Shown here in pieces: positions 55,525-64,000 of a stretch of 64,000 nt of DNA. The DNA lies in contig NZ_CP011542.1 in the NCBI RefSeq assembly GCF_001020985.1, positions 1,364,001 through 1,428,000 on the forward strand, given 5' to 3'. Origin of the DNA: Corynebacterium mustelae (GTDB lineage Bacteria > Actinomycetota > Actinomycetes > Mycobacteriales > Mycobacteriaceae). Below the pieces are notes generated by a model. That model ran no database searches, had not been told where the DNA came from, and was given only the letters and a program-made list of their open reading frames with translations. Made by a program: the position numbers and the translations under genes. Every line of letters begins with the position of its first letter. Position 1 is the stretch's first letter.

Positions 55525-57474
55525 ATGTCGGAGCTTGACTACATCGAAGTGCCATCAACCACCCCAGATTTAAAGTCTGAGGCCGCACAGAAACTGCAGG
55601 AGCTGTTTCCTGAAACCATCCAAGATGGCAAGGTCAGCTTCGAAGCACTTCAGACAATTCTGGGTGAAGACCTTGGTGGTCAGCGTGAGCGCTTTGGTTT
55701 GTTCTGGCCTGGCAAGACCGAGGCAATCCGCGCAGCGCAGACCCCTTCAACCGCAACACTTGCGCCAGACTTTGATGAGTCTGTGAATTGGGATGAAACC
55801 CAGAATATTTTCATCGAGGGTGACAACCTTGAGGTGCTCAAGATCTTACAGAAGTACTACTACGGCAAGATTAAATTGATCTACATCGACCCGCCGTACA
55901 ACACTGGTAAAGATTTTATTTATGAAGACGACTTTGTTGACGGCATCAAGTCTTATTTGAATTGGTCTCATCAAGCAGATGATTCTGGACAAAAACTGCA
56001 TACAAATACCGAAAATGAGGGCCGATATCACTCAAATTGGCTCAATATGATGTACCCACGTCTTCACTTAGCACGCCATTTACTAAGTGAAGATGGGTTC
56101 ATAGCAATTTCAATTGATGAAAATGAAGTCAACAACCTAACTCTTATGTGCGACGAAATTTTTGGAGCGCATAACCGTCTTTCTACCCACCACATTCAAG
56201 TCCGCTATTCGAACAAAAGCCTTAACGAAAAGAAACCTTTCCAAGAGGTAGTTGAATATATCCTCCTTTATGCAAGAAACGTCGAACTTTTTACACCTAA
56301 GCAACCTAGCGAACCTTACTCATTAGAAAAGTTTGTATGGGAAGTTGTAGAAAGCGATGAATATCAAGAAGAAGTAATAGGCGGTAAACTCACAAAGATT
56401 TTTAAGAAGGGGCAGTATAAACTTATTAAGCATAAAGTTGGCCGCATTGGACTACTCAAAGAAACCTGGGCATCTGGGTCAGTGGTGAAAGGCAATGCGT
56501 CCGGTAAGTTTTTTGAGTCTCATCTAAAACCTCGCCGCGACCTAGACGGTTTAGGGACTTTGTACAAGGTTGAAGGTATTGGTGAAGATGGATTAGGTTT
56601 CCGCTACTTCACAGGCGCGAACAAGCCAGATGCAACACAAGGGAAATTCTTGTCAGGTGTCCCTACTGAGCGTGTGGCTGAACTTGAATCCGGGTCTTCG
56701 GAAAAAAAGAGGCCAATCGGCAATTTCTATGATTACGCTGGGGACGTCGGAAATATTCGCAACGAAGGAGGAATACCGTTCAACTCAGGAAAGAAACCCG
56801 TTAGGCTTTTGAAGCAGTTATTAAACTATCGCCTAGATGACGATTTCTTAGCGATGGACTTCTTTGCGGGATCTTCTTCCTTTGCCCATGCCGTTCTTCA
56901 ACTGAATAGTGAAGATGGCGGAACAAGAAGGTTTTTGCAGGTACAGCTTCCAGAAGTCGCAAAAGACTCCACTTTTTCTACAATTTCCGAGCTGAGCAGA
57001 GCACGCATAAGGAACGTTTTCTCCGAATTAGACAAGGGTCAGTCCGATTCACTGGATCTCGGCTTCCGCGCTTACAAGCTCGTCGACACCAATTTCTCAA
57101 AGTGGCAGTTGAAGTCTGATTCTTCACCTGAGGCGTTGCTTGATGCTATGGGAGAGTTGGTTGATTCTGCTCGTGATGAGGCTACTCAGGAAGAGTTGCT
57201 CACTGAGGTTTTGTTGAAGATGGGCTTCTCGCTCACTGAACAGACTCAAAGTTTCGAACTTGGCGGATTGCAGGTTCAGAGTGTGAATGATGGTTTGGTG
57301 CTCGCTTATCTGAATGAGCATGTGAAGCCAACGTTGGATCAGCTTCGCGCTCTCGTCGCAGAGCGGCCTGCTCAGTTGGTGCTTCTTGAGGATGCGCTCA
57401 AGGGTGACGACGAGTTGAAGACTAATCTGGTGCAGGAGTGCCGTACCCGTGACGTTCAGCTCTGGACCGTGTAA
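55525..57474 (+). CDS. mod: Type III restriction-modification methyltransferase (Mod)
   Basis: This 649-residue N6-adenine methyltransferase subunit recognises and methylates one strand of the target site and is needed for the Res partner to cut. Motif IV is DPPYNTG (from residue 122), and the AdoMet motif I is MDFFAGSSSFAH (about residue 445), the beta-class order typical of type III Mod. LNMMYPRLHLARHLLSEDGFIAISIDENE is also family-typical. The start is ATG 55525 after GGGAG. The middle third (about 56150-56800), which in this family holds the target-recognition domain, is AT-richer than the ends. This is a common sign of recognition-domain exchange. Confidence 0.93.
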   Translation: MSELDYIEVPSTTPDLKSEAAQKLQELFPETIQDGKVSFEALQTILGEDLGGQRERFGLFWPGKTEAIRAAQTPSTATLAPDFDESVNWDETQNIFIEGDNLEVLKILQKYYYGKIKLIYIDPPYNTGKDFIYEDDFVDGIKSYLNWSHQADDSGQKLHTNTENEGRYHSNWLNMMYPRLHLARHLLSEDGFIAISIDENEVNNLTLMCDEIFGAHNRLSTHHIQVRYSNKSLNEKKPFQEVVEYILLYARNVELFTPKQPSEPYSLEKFVWEVVESDEYQEEVIGGKLTKIFKKGQYKLIKHKVGRIGLLKETWASGSVVKGNASGKFFESHLKPRRDLDGLGTLYKVEGIGEDGLGFRYFTGANKPDATQGKFLSGVPTERVAELESGSSEKKRPIGNFYDYAGDVGNIRNEGGIPFNSGKKPVRLLKQLLNYRLDDDFLAMDFFAGSSSFAHAVLQLNSEDGGTRRFLQVQLPEVAKDSTFSTISELSRARIRNVFSELDKGQSDSLDLGFRAYKLVDTNFSKWQLKSDSSPEALLDAMGELVDSARDEATQEELLTEVLLKMGFSLTEQTQSFELGGLQVQSVNDGLVLAYLNEHVKPTLDQLRALVAERPAQLVLLEDALKGDDELKTNLVQECRTRDVQLWTV

Positions 57475-57486
57475 GGCGGTTTGGTG

Positions 57487-60417
57487 ATGAAGTTTAAGTT
57501 TGACGCTCACCAGCCCTACCAGCAGGAAGCCATCAACGCGGTTGTTGGGTTGTTTCAGGGGCAGCCTGCCGATGCTGACCAGCTACGCGCGGCGCTAGAA
57601 ACGTTTGAGGCAGCACCGAACCAGCTGGACCTAACTCTCGAAACCGGTTCTGTTGGCAACAATTTGGTTCTCGAGGAAGAGACCATCCTTGAGAACCTGC
57701 GCGAGGTGCAAAACCATAACGGTATTGAGCTCTCTAATGAGCTGGCTGACGGTTTGCAGTTTGATATCGAGATGGAAACCGGTACCGGTAAAACTTATGT
57801 TTACCTGCGTACAGCTTTTGAGCTTGCCCGCCATTACCGGTTCACGAAGTTCATCATTTTGGTGCCATCGGTTGCCATCCGTGAGGGTGTGAAAACCAGT
57901 ATCGAGTTGATGAAGAACCACTTCCGTGAACTCTATCCAGAGTTGCAGTTCGATCATCTGGTTTATTCCGGTGATCGTGCAGAAGAAGTGCGTGATTTTG
58001 CTACTGCTACTTCCGTGCAGTTCATGGTGATGACCATTGACTCTCTCCGCGGCGATAAGAACACTCGCATCATGCACCAGGAGCGGGACAGACTGAACGG
58101 TTTGAAGCCGATTGATTTCTTGGCTGCTACTCGTCCGATTGTGATTATGGATGAGCCGCAGAACATGGAGTCCGAGCTGGCTCAGTCTGCCGTGGGTGAG
58201 CTCGACCCGCTGTGCGCGCTGCGCTATTCAGCTACTCACCGCACTAAGCGAAACCTGGTTTATTCGCTGGATCCGGTTGATGCGCATGATCTTGGTTTGG
58301 TGAAGCAGATTGTTGTGGCTGATGCTACTCAAGAAGGTTCTGCTGCGAAGCCTTATATTCGTCTGGTTGAGGTCAAGCGTAATCCATTCGTCGCTCGGGT
58401 TGAGCTGCTGGTGAAGAAGAAAGACGGCTCGGTAGCGAAGAAAATTGTCAACGTTAAAGACGGTGATGATCTGGAGCTTAAATCGAACGGCAACACCGCT
58501 TATTCGGGTAACTGGCGAGTTTCAGGTATCAGTGTTGCGCCAGAGATGATCGAGCTGACTAACCATGGTGAGCTGCATATTGGCGAAGAAATTGGTGGCA
58601 ACCAAGGCGCCGTGTTTAGGGAGATGATTCGCGAAACCATCCGTGAGCACTTCCATCGTGAAGCACAGCTCTATCCACAAGGCGTAAAAGTTCTCTCCCT
58701 GTTCTTCATTGACAAGGTTGCCTCTTACCTGGGAGATGGTGTAAACAATCTTGATGCGAGCGGTGACTTCTCGCGCTGGTTCGATGAACTATACCTTGAA
58801 GAACTCGAAAAGCGTGACCTTCCCCATCTGCCAAAAGATCCTATTGATGTGCGCTCCGGGTATTTCGCCCAAATGAGCAAAGGCAGCGGCAGGAACAAAG
58901 TCATCACTTTCAAAGACACGACTGGCAAGACTAAAGCTGATGATGACGCCTACGAGCTGATTATGAAAGACAAGGCGCGTTTGCTGAGTCAGGATGAGCC
59001 TGTGCGGTTCATCTTCTCGCACTCTGCATTGCGTGAAGGCTGGGACAACCCGAATGTGTTCCAGATCTGCACCCTGCGTGACATGGCATCAAACACTGAG
59101 CGCAGGCAAACCATTGGCCGTGGCCTGCGCCTACCGGTGAACAGTGATGGTGAACGAATCGCGGATCGTGGTGTCGCGCAGCTAACCGTGGTGGCAAATG
59201 AGTCATACAAGCAGTTCGCTGCAGCGTTGCAGGATGAGTATCAGCGCGCTGGTGTGAACATTGGTTTCGTCCGTTCAAGCGAGTTCGCGAAGCTCACCCA
59301 AACCGTAGATGGCAAGGAAAAACGCATTGGTACTTCAAACTCTGCTCTAATTTGGCAATCACTGAAGGAGCAAGGTTTTATCGATTCTTCTGGTCAGGTG
59401 CTGCCTGCATTTGAGCCAAACACGATCGACTTCATTTACGCACCGCCGGTGAAATTTGAGGGCTTGTACAACGAGATCGTGCAGACGGTTTCGAAGTGCA
59501 AGGTTGAAACCATCATTAAGCCCAAGCGCTCTCGTGTGGCTCGCAAACTCAATAAACAGTTGTACTGGAGCCAGGAGTTTGAGGACTTCTGGGATCAAAT
59601 CTCCAAGCGCACCACCTATCGGGTAACAGTGGATCGCGATGAGCTGGTTTATCGCTGCGTTTCGATGATTAAACAGGCACCGAAGATTGACCCGATTCAA
59701 ATTCGTGTGAAGCGTAACGAAATGAAGATTACGCGTGGTGGGCCTAAACAAAGTGAGCTTGGCTCACGAACCCAGTTGATTACTGACGGCTACGTCCTGC
59801 CAGACATCATTAGCCAACTGCAAGAGGCCACTTCTCTCACACGCCGCACTATCGTTGAGATTCTGCAAAAGTCTGGGCGTATGGAAGAGTTCCTGCACAA
59901 CCCGAATGATTTCATCGTGATGGCGAAAAACGCTATCGAAGGGCAACTCTCTGAGCTGCTAATTGATGGTGTGCAGTATGAGCCCATCGGTGGGCAGATC
60001 TACGAGCTTCGTGAGTTGCAGGCTGACGGGCAACGCGAGAAGGACCGCTTCCTAGACAACCTGTACGAAGTGCGCAACAAGGAAAAGACTGACTTCGATT
60101 ACGTGGTTTTTGATTCCGCAGTTGAGCGTGAGTTTGCTGAGCTTTTGGATAATCGCCAAGACATCACGATGTTCATGAAGCTGCCCGACCCGTTCAAGAT
60201 CCCGACTCCGGTTGGCCCGTACAACCCTGACTGGGCGATCGTAAAGAAGGATGAAGACGGCAGGGATCACTTGTATTTGATTCGTGAAACGAAGTCCAGC
60301 CAGGATCCGATGAAGCGCCGCCCAAGCGAAAACGCGAAGATTCGTGCAGCGGAGCGGCACTTTGAAGCGATTGGTCTGGATTACAAGGTGAGTGCTCCTA
60401 CGAGGTGGGAAATCTAG
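57487..60417 (+). CDS. res: Type III restriction enzyme, Res helicase-nuclease subunit
   Basis: This 976-residue ATP-dependent subunit acts with Mod to cut DNA at unmodified sites. Helicase motif I is ETGTGKTYVYLRTAFELARHY (about residue 98), motif II DEPQ (about residue 222), motif III ALRYSATHRTK, motif V LREGWDNPNV, motif VI RRQTIGRGLRLPV. The C-terminal nuclease centre is PDWAIVKKDEDGRDHLYLIRETKSS (about residue 913 onward, PD...ExK). The start ATG 57487 lies 12 bases after the mod stop. The pair is complete and presumably active. Confidence 0.94.
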   Translation: MKFKFDAHQPYQQEAINAVVGLFQGQPADADQLRAALETFEAAPNQLDLTLETGSVGNNLVLEEETILENLREVQNHNGIELSNELADGLQFDIEMETGTGKTYVYLRTAFELARHYRFTKFIILVPSVAIREGVKTSIELMKNHFRELYPELQFDHLVYSGDRAEEVRDFATATSVQFMVMTIDSLRGDKNTRIMHQERDRLNGLKPIDFLAATRPIVIMDEPQNMESELAQSAVGELDPLCALRYSATHRTKRNLVYSLDPVDAHDLGLVKQIVVADATQEGSAAKPYIRLVEVKRNPFVARVELLVKKKDGSVAKKIVNVKDGDDLELKSNGNTAYSGNWRVSGISVAPEMIELTNHGELHIGEEIGGNQGAVFREMIRETIREHFHREAQLYPQGVKVLSLFFIDKVASYLGDGVNNLDASGDFSRWFDELYLEELEKRDLPHLPKDPIDVRSGYFAQMSKGSGRNKVITFKDTTGKTKADDDAYELIMKDKARLLSQDEPVRFIFSHSALREGWDNPNVFQICTLRDMASNTERRQTIGRGLRLPVNSDGERIADRGVAQLTVVANESYKQFAAALQDEYQRAGVNIGFVRSSEFAKLTQTVDGKEKRIGTSNSALIWQSLKEQGFIDSSGQVLPAFEPNTIDFIYAPPVKFEGLYNEIVQTVSKCKVETIIKPKRSRVARKLNKQLYWSQEFEDFWDQISKRTTYRVTVDRDELVYRCVSMIKQAPKIDPIQIRVKRNEMKITRGGPKQSELGSRTQLITDGYVLPDIISQLQEATSLTRRTIVEILQKSGRMEEFLHNPNDFIVMAKNAIEGQLSELLIDGVQYEPIGGQIYELRELQADGQREKDRFLDNLYEVRNKEKTDFDYVVFDSAVEREFAELLDNRQDITMFMKLPDPFKIPTPVGPYNPDWAIVKKDEDGRDHLYLIRETKSSQDPMKRRPSENAKIRAAERHFEAIGLDYKVSAPTRWEI

Positions 60418-60420
60418 ATT

Positions 60421-60642
60421 ATGGTGCAGGCTGGGAACTACCAGGCAAAGTTGTATGCACATGAGCTCGACCGCTCTTATGCATCAGATCATGTGGGCAA
60501 ACTTGCTGGGCTCCTTTTTGATGCTCAGGTAGAGCCCAAGCCGCACCAAATCGATGCAGCGCTGTTTGCTTTGCAGACCCCGTTTTTTGGATGGCCCGAC
60601 TTGGCTCATGGGTTGTGTTTCATTTCGGACTTGACACTGTGA
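60421..60642 (+). pseudogene. Truncated SNF2-type helicase N-terminus
   Basis: Four bases after res, an ATG opens 73 codons: KLYAHELDRSYASDHVGKLA, then LLFDAQVEPKPHQIDAALFALQTP. This matches the start of large SNF2-like helicases of restriction or defence systems, which continue into a Walker A lysine that is absent here. The rest (FFGWPDLAHGLCFISDLTL) is unrelated, so the gene was cut right before the ATPase domain. It may once have been a fourth defence component. Confidence 0.6.
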
Positions 60643-60724
60643 GCTTGGGGTTTTCTTTGTGGTGGGTTAAGATTTTTCCGCACTAAGGGGGTGTTTTGGT
60701 GGGGTAGTTGTAGTGTGATTTTGT

Positions 60725-61363
60725 ATGAGTGCTTATGTGCGGAAAGTTTCTACTGGTTCTGGTGCGATTGCGGTTCAGGTTGTTTTTTCCGAAAAGCAGG
60801 GTGCGAAGAAAATGCAGCATGTTGGTTCAGCGCATTCTCCTGCTGAGTTGGCGCTGTTGGAAGCGCGTGCACGTGTTGTGACTGGTGTGGTGGAGAGTGT
60901 GTCGTTGCGGTGGTCACAGGGTTTTTGTGTGATTGATGGTGTTGATTTTGACGCTTCGGAGTTTTTCTTTGCGTGTTTTCCTGGGCGTGGTTTGTCGAGT
61001 CCGCGGCGCTACCAAATCTGGGATGAGGCGCGCACTGTGGCGTTGACGAGGAGTTTTAGTGGTAGTGGTTTGTCGGCGTGGGATACGCTGACGTGGTTTA
61101 ATCCTGAGGTGGAGTCGTATCGTCGCAGCCCTGAGTTTTTCCGGGAGGGGCGGTTTGATGCCGCGCACATGGTGGAGGGTTATCTTGATGAGTGCATGTG
61201 GAACTTGTTGGATTCGCGTGCGCCGCTTGAGTGGGATTGGGTTGTGGCGCAGTGGCCACGCATCAGTGGGGATGGCGCTGACCGTGCACGCACCCTTGTG
61301 CTTGACGACGGCCGGTTCCAGCTCACCCACACCGATTCGGGTGAGGTGTGTTCCCTGACTTAG
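60725..61363 (+). CDS. Chimeric ORF: transposase-like N-terminus plus unknown domain
   Basis: This is a 212-residue frame. The first 50 residues (YVRKVSTGSGAIAVQVVFSE, then VGSAHSPAELALLEARAR) resemble the N-terminus of IS1634-type transposases. After that the sequence is unrelated, ending in a Trp-rich region (LSAWDTLTWFNPEVESYRRSPEFFREGRFDAAH). The catalytic part of the transposase is missing. It may be a fusion made by a past insertion. It converges with the RNA ligase gene, overlapping it by four bases. Confidence 0.5.
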   Translation: MSAYVRKVSTGSGAIAVQVVFSEKQGAKKMQHVGSAHSPAELALLEARARVVTGVVESVSLRWSQGFCVIDGVDFDASEFFFACFPGRGLSSPRRYQIWDEARTVALTRSFSGSGLSAWDTLTWFNPEVESYRRSPEFFREGRFDAAHMVEGYLDECMWNLLDSRAPLEWDWVVAQWPRISGDGADRARTLVLDDGRFQLTHTDSGEVCSLT

Positions 61364-62463
61364 GTGGCGCGGAAGTTTTTGCGGGGCATGGCGAGGGAGT
61401 AAGAGTCGGGTTTGACCTGTCGGCGAAATAGTTTGGGGTTGCCGTTGAACACGTAGGCCAGTTCGGTTTCTTTCCCGCCGCGCTGAAGATACTCCACGAC
61501 AAACGCTTTGCGCAGGGGGCCGGTGACTTCGGTGATGTGGCGTAGTTGAAGCTGGGTGAGGGTTTCGGCGACTCGGCGGTCGGCGGCTGCAAGGAGCGGC
61601 TGGACGGCCTCGTTCAGGTCGGCGATGAGGGCACTGATGTCTTGGTACATTTCGTCGGGCACATCGTGGATGAGGTCGGTGATGGTGTCGTTGACCCATG
61701 CGCTGTGGACGTCGGTGGAGGTGAGCGCGGTGAGTTTCTTGTGAAGTTGCAGGTAGTTGGCCTGTTTGATTTTTACTAGGTTGCCGGTGGTCCGGCTGAC
61801 TACCACGAGTCCTTCTTGCCCTGGGCGGGGTGGTTTTGCCACGGCTTCGGCGAAGGTGGCTTCGGGGAAGATTTCTACACGTTCGCCGTGCCAGCCGGAA
61901 AGCCTAGGGTCGTCGACGAAGACGTGTTCACCGGTCTCGATGACGATTCCGCCTAGAAGGACGAGGGATTCTTGTTGCCCATAATCCACGATGACTCGGG
62001 TTTCGGGGTGGATGACCTCGAAGAAAGGGGTGATCCCCGCAGGTATCCATGATTGACCACCAGGTACTTTTTGCAGCAGGTCATGTGTGAGGTCGACGAG
62101 TTCGGATTCTAGGACGCTGCGGGTGGCAAGCCGCAGCTGCCCGTCACGCGGGTATCCGATAGCGAGCGACCCGTCGACTTTGTCCATGGTGACCACCGGC
62201 TCCGACCATGCGAGGGTGATGTTTTTCTCCACCTGGTAGTTGAGCATCTTCTTGACTGGGCGGGCGAGGATTTCGGTGGTGGCCGTGTCGAAAATGATGC
62301 CGCGTGCCGCGGTCGTCACCTCGCCCCATTTGTGCAGCATTTGGCACAGTGGAGAATAGCCCACGATGGATAATCCCAAGTGAGGGTAGCTGCGCAGTGT
62401 GAGTAGGCCTTCGTCCAGGCAACGCTGGTATTCATTTTCGGGGAAAAGATCGAAAAGTTTCAT
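61360..62463 (-). CDS. T4 RnlA-like RNA ligase
   Basis: This 367-residue nucleotidyltransferase seals RNA using ATP. The adenylation lysine is in TMDKVDGSLAIGY (Lys95), with ARGIIFDTATTEILARPVKK before it, FFEVIHPETRVIVDYG, motif IV EGLVVVSR, and motif V LVKIKQANY. The arrangement fits the T4 RNA ligase 1 (RnlA) family. Phage T4 uses this ligase to repair a tRNA cut by the host PrrC anticodon nuclease. No polynucleotide kinase partner is seen. It sits beside a type III restriction system and about 38 kb from rtcB, so two RNA-sealing pathways coexist here. Confidence 0.85.
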   Translation of the reverse strand: MKLFDLFPENEYQRCLDEGLLTLRSYPHLGLSIVGYSPLCQMLHKWGEVTTAARGIIFDTATTEILARPVKKMLNYQVEKNITLAWSEPVVTMDKVDGSLAIGYPRDGQLRLATRSVLESELVDLTHDLLQKVPGGQSWIPAGITPFFEVIHPETRVIVDYGQQESLVLLGGIVIETGEHVFVDDPRLSGWHGERVEIFPEATFAEAVAKPPRPGQEGLVVVSRTTGNLVKIKQANYLQLHKKLTALTSTDVHSAWVNDTITDLIHDVPDEMYQDISALIADLNEAVQPLLAAADRRVAETLTQLQLRHITEVTGPLRKAFVVEYLQRGGKETELAYVFNGNPKLFRRQVKPDSYSLAMPRKNFRAT

Positions 62464-62859
62464 ATAAGGTATGTGAGGGTGATGTGTTAGGGGGGCGTGT
62501 TTATCGTAACTTTTTCTTTCGTCGCGCAGAGAAAAACTGTTCTAAAACTACATTTTTCTGACAGAGAAATTGTTTTTGAGGGACTAGATCGTTGAAGAAC
62601 AAACACCCGCAGAGTTAAGCAAAAGTTGGGCGCGCTGCATGAGATGACGGTGTATGAGCCAAAAGTTGAGCTTATCGACGGTTTACCTCAAGCCCACCGT
62701 ACTACTAGGCGCATATGTATAAGGGGAAACATTGGCTAAAACGGAATGTGAGTGGCTAAGGGGGCGTCGAAAAGCTCAAAATACAGCTACTAGATGTAAG
62801 GAAGACCCTTGGGGTACAGTTGCCACATTCGGTGTGCGCCACAAAATTTAGAGTAGGGT
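62464..62859. other. Intergenic region, no gene seen
   Basis: No supported gene. It contains a copy of the 13-base word with one changed base at 62764-62776 (GCGTCGAAAAGCT). Confidence 0.4.
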
Positions 62860-64000
62860 ATGTTTCCAAAAAAGCTGATTCTTCGGTTTCGCGCAGGTTG
62901 GTCCGGTAAAGACAGAAAATTTAGTTTCACTTTCACCACACTATGGGCAGCCCAGTTTGTCCTCCTGCTGGCGGCACAAGGCAGCGCAATGGCGATCACG
63001 TTGACCGGTGTATGCTGCCGGAAAATCGGCTGCCTTGTTGGGGGTGATGATGGCCATCACCTACGGCACGATGATCTATTTGTCGCCAGTGATTGGGGCG
63101 TTGCTAGATCGGTATTCCCGCAAGATGGGGATCATATTTGCCGACTCCGTTGTTGCGATAAGTAGCGTAGGTTTGGCGGTGGCGGTGTCTCACGATGCGG
63201 ATATTCCTGTGGTTCTTACGTTGGTGTTTGTTCACAGTTGTGGCATGAGTGCCCAGCAGTTGAGCCTGCAAGCAAGTGTTCGGGAGCTTCGCACGGAGGA
63301 AAATCTGACCAGTGCAGCCGCATTGGTGGCGCTGATTGACAATATTCCGCTGTTTCTGGGGCCCATTGTTGGGGCCACAGTGTACACACTTGCGTCCCCA
63401 GCGGCTCTGTTTGCTGTCGAAGCCATTGTGGCAACTGTTGCGGTTGTTACTGTGGCATTTCTTCCTTTCCCGGCGCGGCAACACCGAAAGATTTCTGGCG
63501 GTGTGACTGTAGGATTTCGTTTCATTCTGGCGGAACGGGATCTTCGCCAGGTTCAGGGTTCATTTGCTGTTCTGAATTTGGCTAATGGGCTGGCATTACC
63601 AGCGTTACTTGCTGTGGTGATAAGTGCGGAATCGACGTGGCCGGAGTCGTTTCGGCTTAGTGTGTACAATATTGCGAATGCTGGCGGCCTAGTGGTGGGT
63701 GCGGCATTGGTCTTGTGGGTTGGGCGTTGGCTTCCTCGGTCGGTAATTGTGCTGGCAGGCATTGTGGGTGGGGCGGTGTTTGGCCGTATGGTGTTGCCGT
63801 TGGTTCTGGGTGTTTTCGCGTTGGTGATTTCGGCGAGTTTCGTGCGCAACGTGTCTGCTCAATGGGCAAATACTCCGTTGACTGCGTTATGGCAGGAGCG
63901 CACTCCTAGGGATATTCAGGCATCTGTGTTTGGTGCCCGTCGGTTTCTGGGGCAAGGGGTGTATCCGCTAGCGCTGTTGGTGGGTGGCTGGTGGGCTGAT
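62860..64000 (+). pseudogene. MFS exporter with apparent frameshift, cut by window edge
   Basis: The first frame (FTFTTLWAAQFVLLLAAQGS, then AMAITLTG) and a second frame from 63011 (SAALLGVMMAITYGTMIYLS, RYSRKMGIIFAD...) together form one MFS protein with helices and a motif-A-like D-R-Y-S-R-K loop. They join at about 63008-63011, where one base is extra: GGTGTATGCTGC reads VC in one frame and YA in the other. The second frame is open to the right edge. This may be a frameshifted pseudogene, or a sequencing error that restores the gene. Confidence 0.65.

Overview
This 64 kb window comes from an actinobacterium, almost certainly a Corynebacterium. The first 14.6 kb keeps the conserved actinobacterial order etfB, etfA, cysteine desulfurase, mnmA, MetE-like hypothetical, ligA, ACT-domain protein, gatC, gatA. 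A secreted antigen-85-type corynomycolyltransferase fits a mycolic-acid envelope. Composition is moderate-GC, with low-GC islands.

Region 1 (1-14.6 kb) is core: electron transfer flavoprotein, tRNA thiolation, DNA ligase and the GatCA amidotransferase subunits. Region 2 (14.6-25 kb) is accessory. It holds SUKH and CbrC-type genes, an overlapping hypothetical operon, a 1.15 kb imperfect tandem duplication carrying a four-helix membrane protein, a TPR protein, rtcB, and an overlooked 41-codon gene upstream of rtcB. Region 3 (25-34 kb) holds a cobalamin riboswitch with no obvious target gene, a GNAT acetyltransferase, a zinc alcohol dehydrogenase, a FecCD-type ABC importer and two tandem MFS exporters.

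Region 4 (34-51 kb) is the most unusual part. The second MFS gene leads into four translationally close helical-repeat (TPR-like) proteins, three of which end in strongly basic tails. A minus-strand block follows with DUF1877, DUF4253, ASCH-like and Imm22-like proteins and a tRNA-like gene. A second plus-strand set comes next, including two ~1,000-residue paralogues that join helical repeats to a C-terminal VOC (glyoxalase-fold) domain, and a truncated third copy.

Region 5 (51-64 kb) has small membrane and decayed genes, a secreted VWA protein, a complete type III restriction-modification pair, a truncated SNF2-helicase fragment, an ORF with a transposase-like N-terminus, a T4 RnlA-like RNA ligase, and a frameshifted MFS gene running off the right edge.

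A 13-base word, TGCTTTTCGACGC, occurs exactly eight times on the two strands. It is the clearest sequence-level signal not explained by the genes. No rRNA operon, CRISPR array or complete insertion sequence was seen. All family calls come from reading motifs by eye, with no database search.
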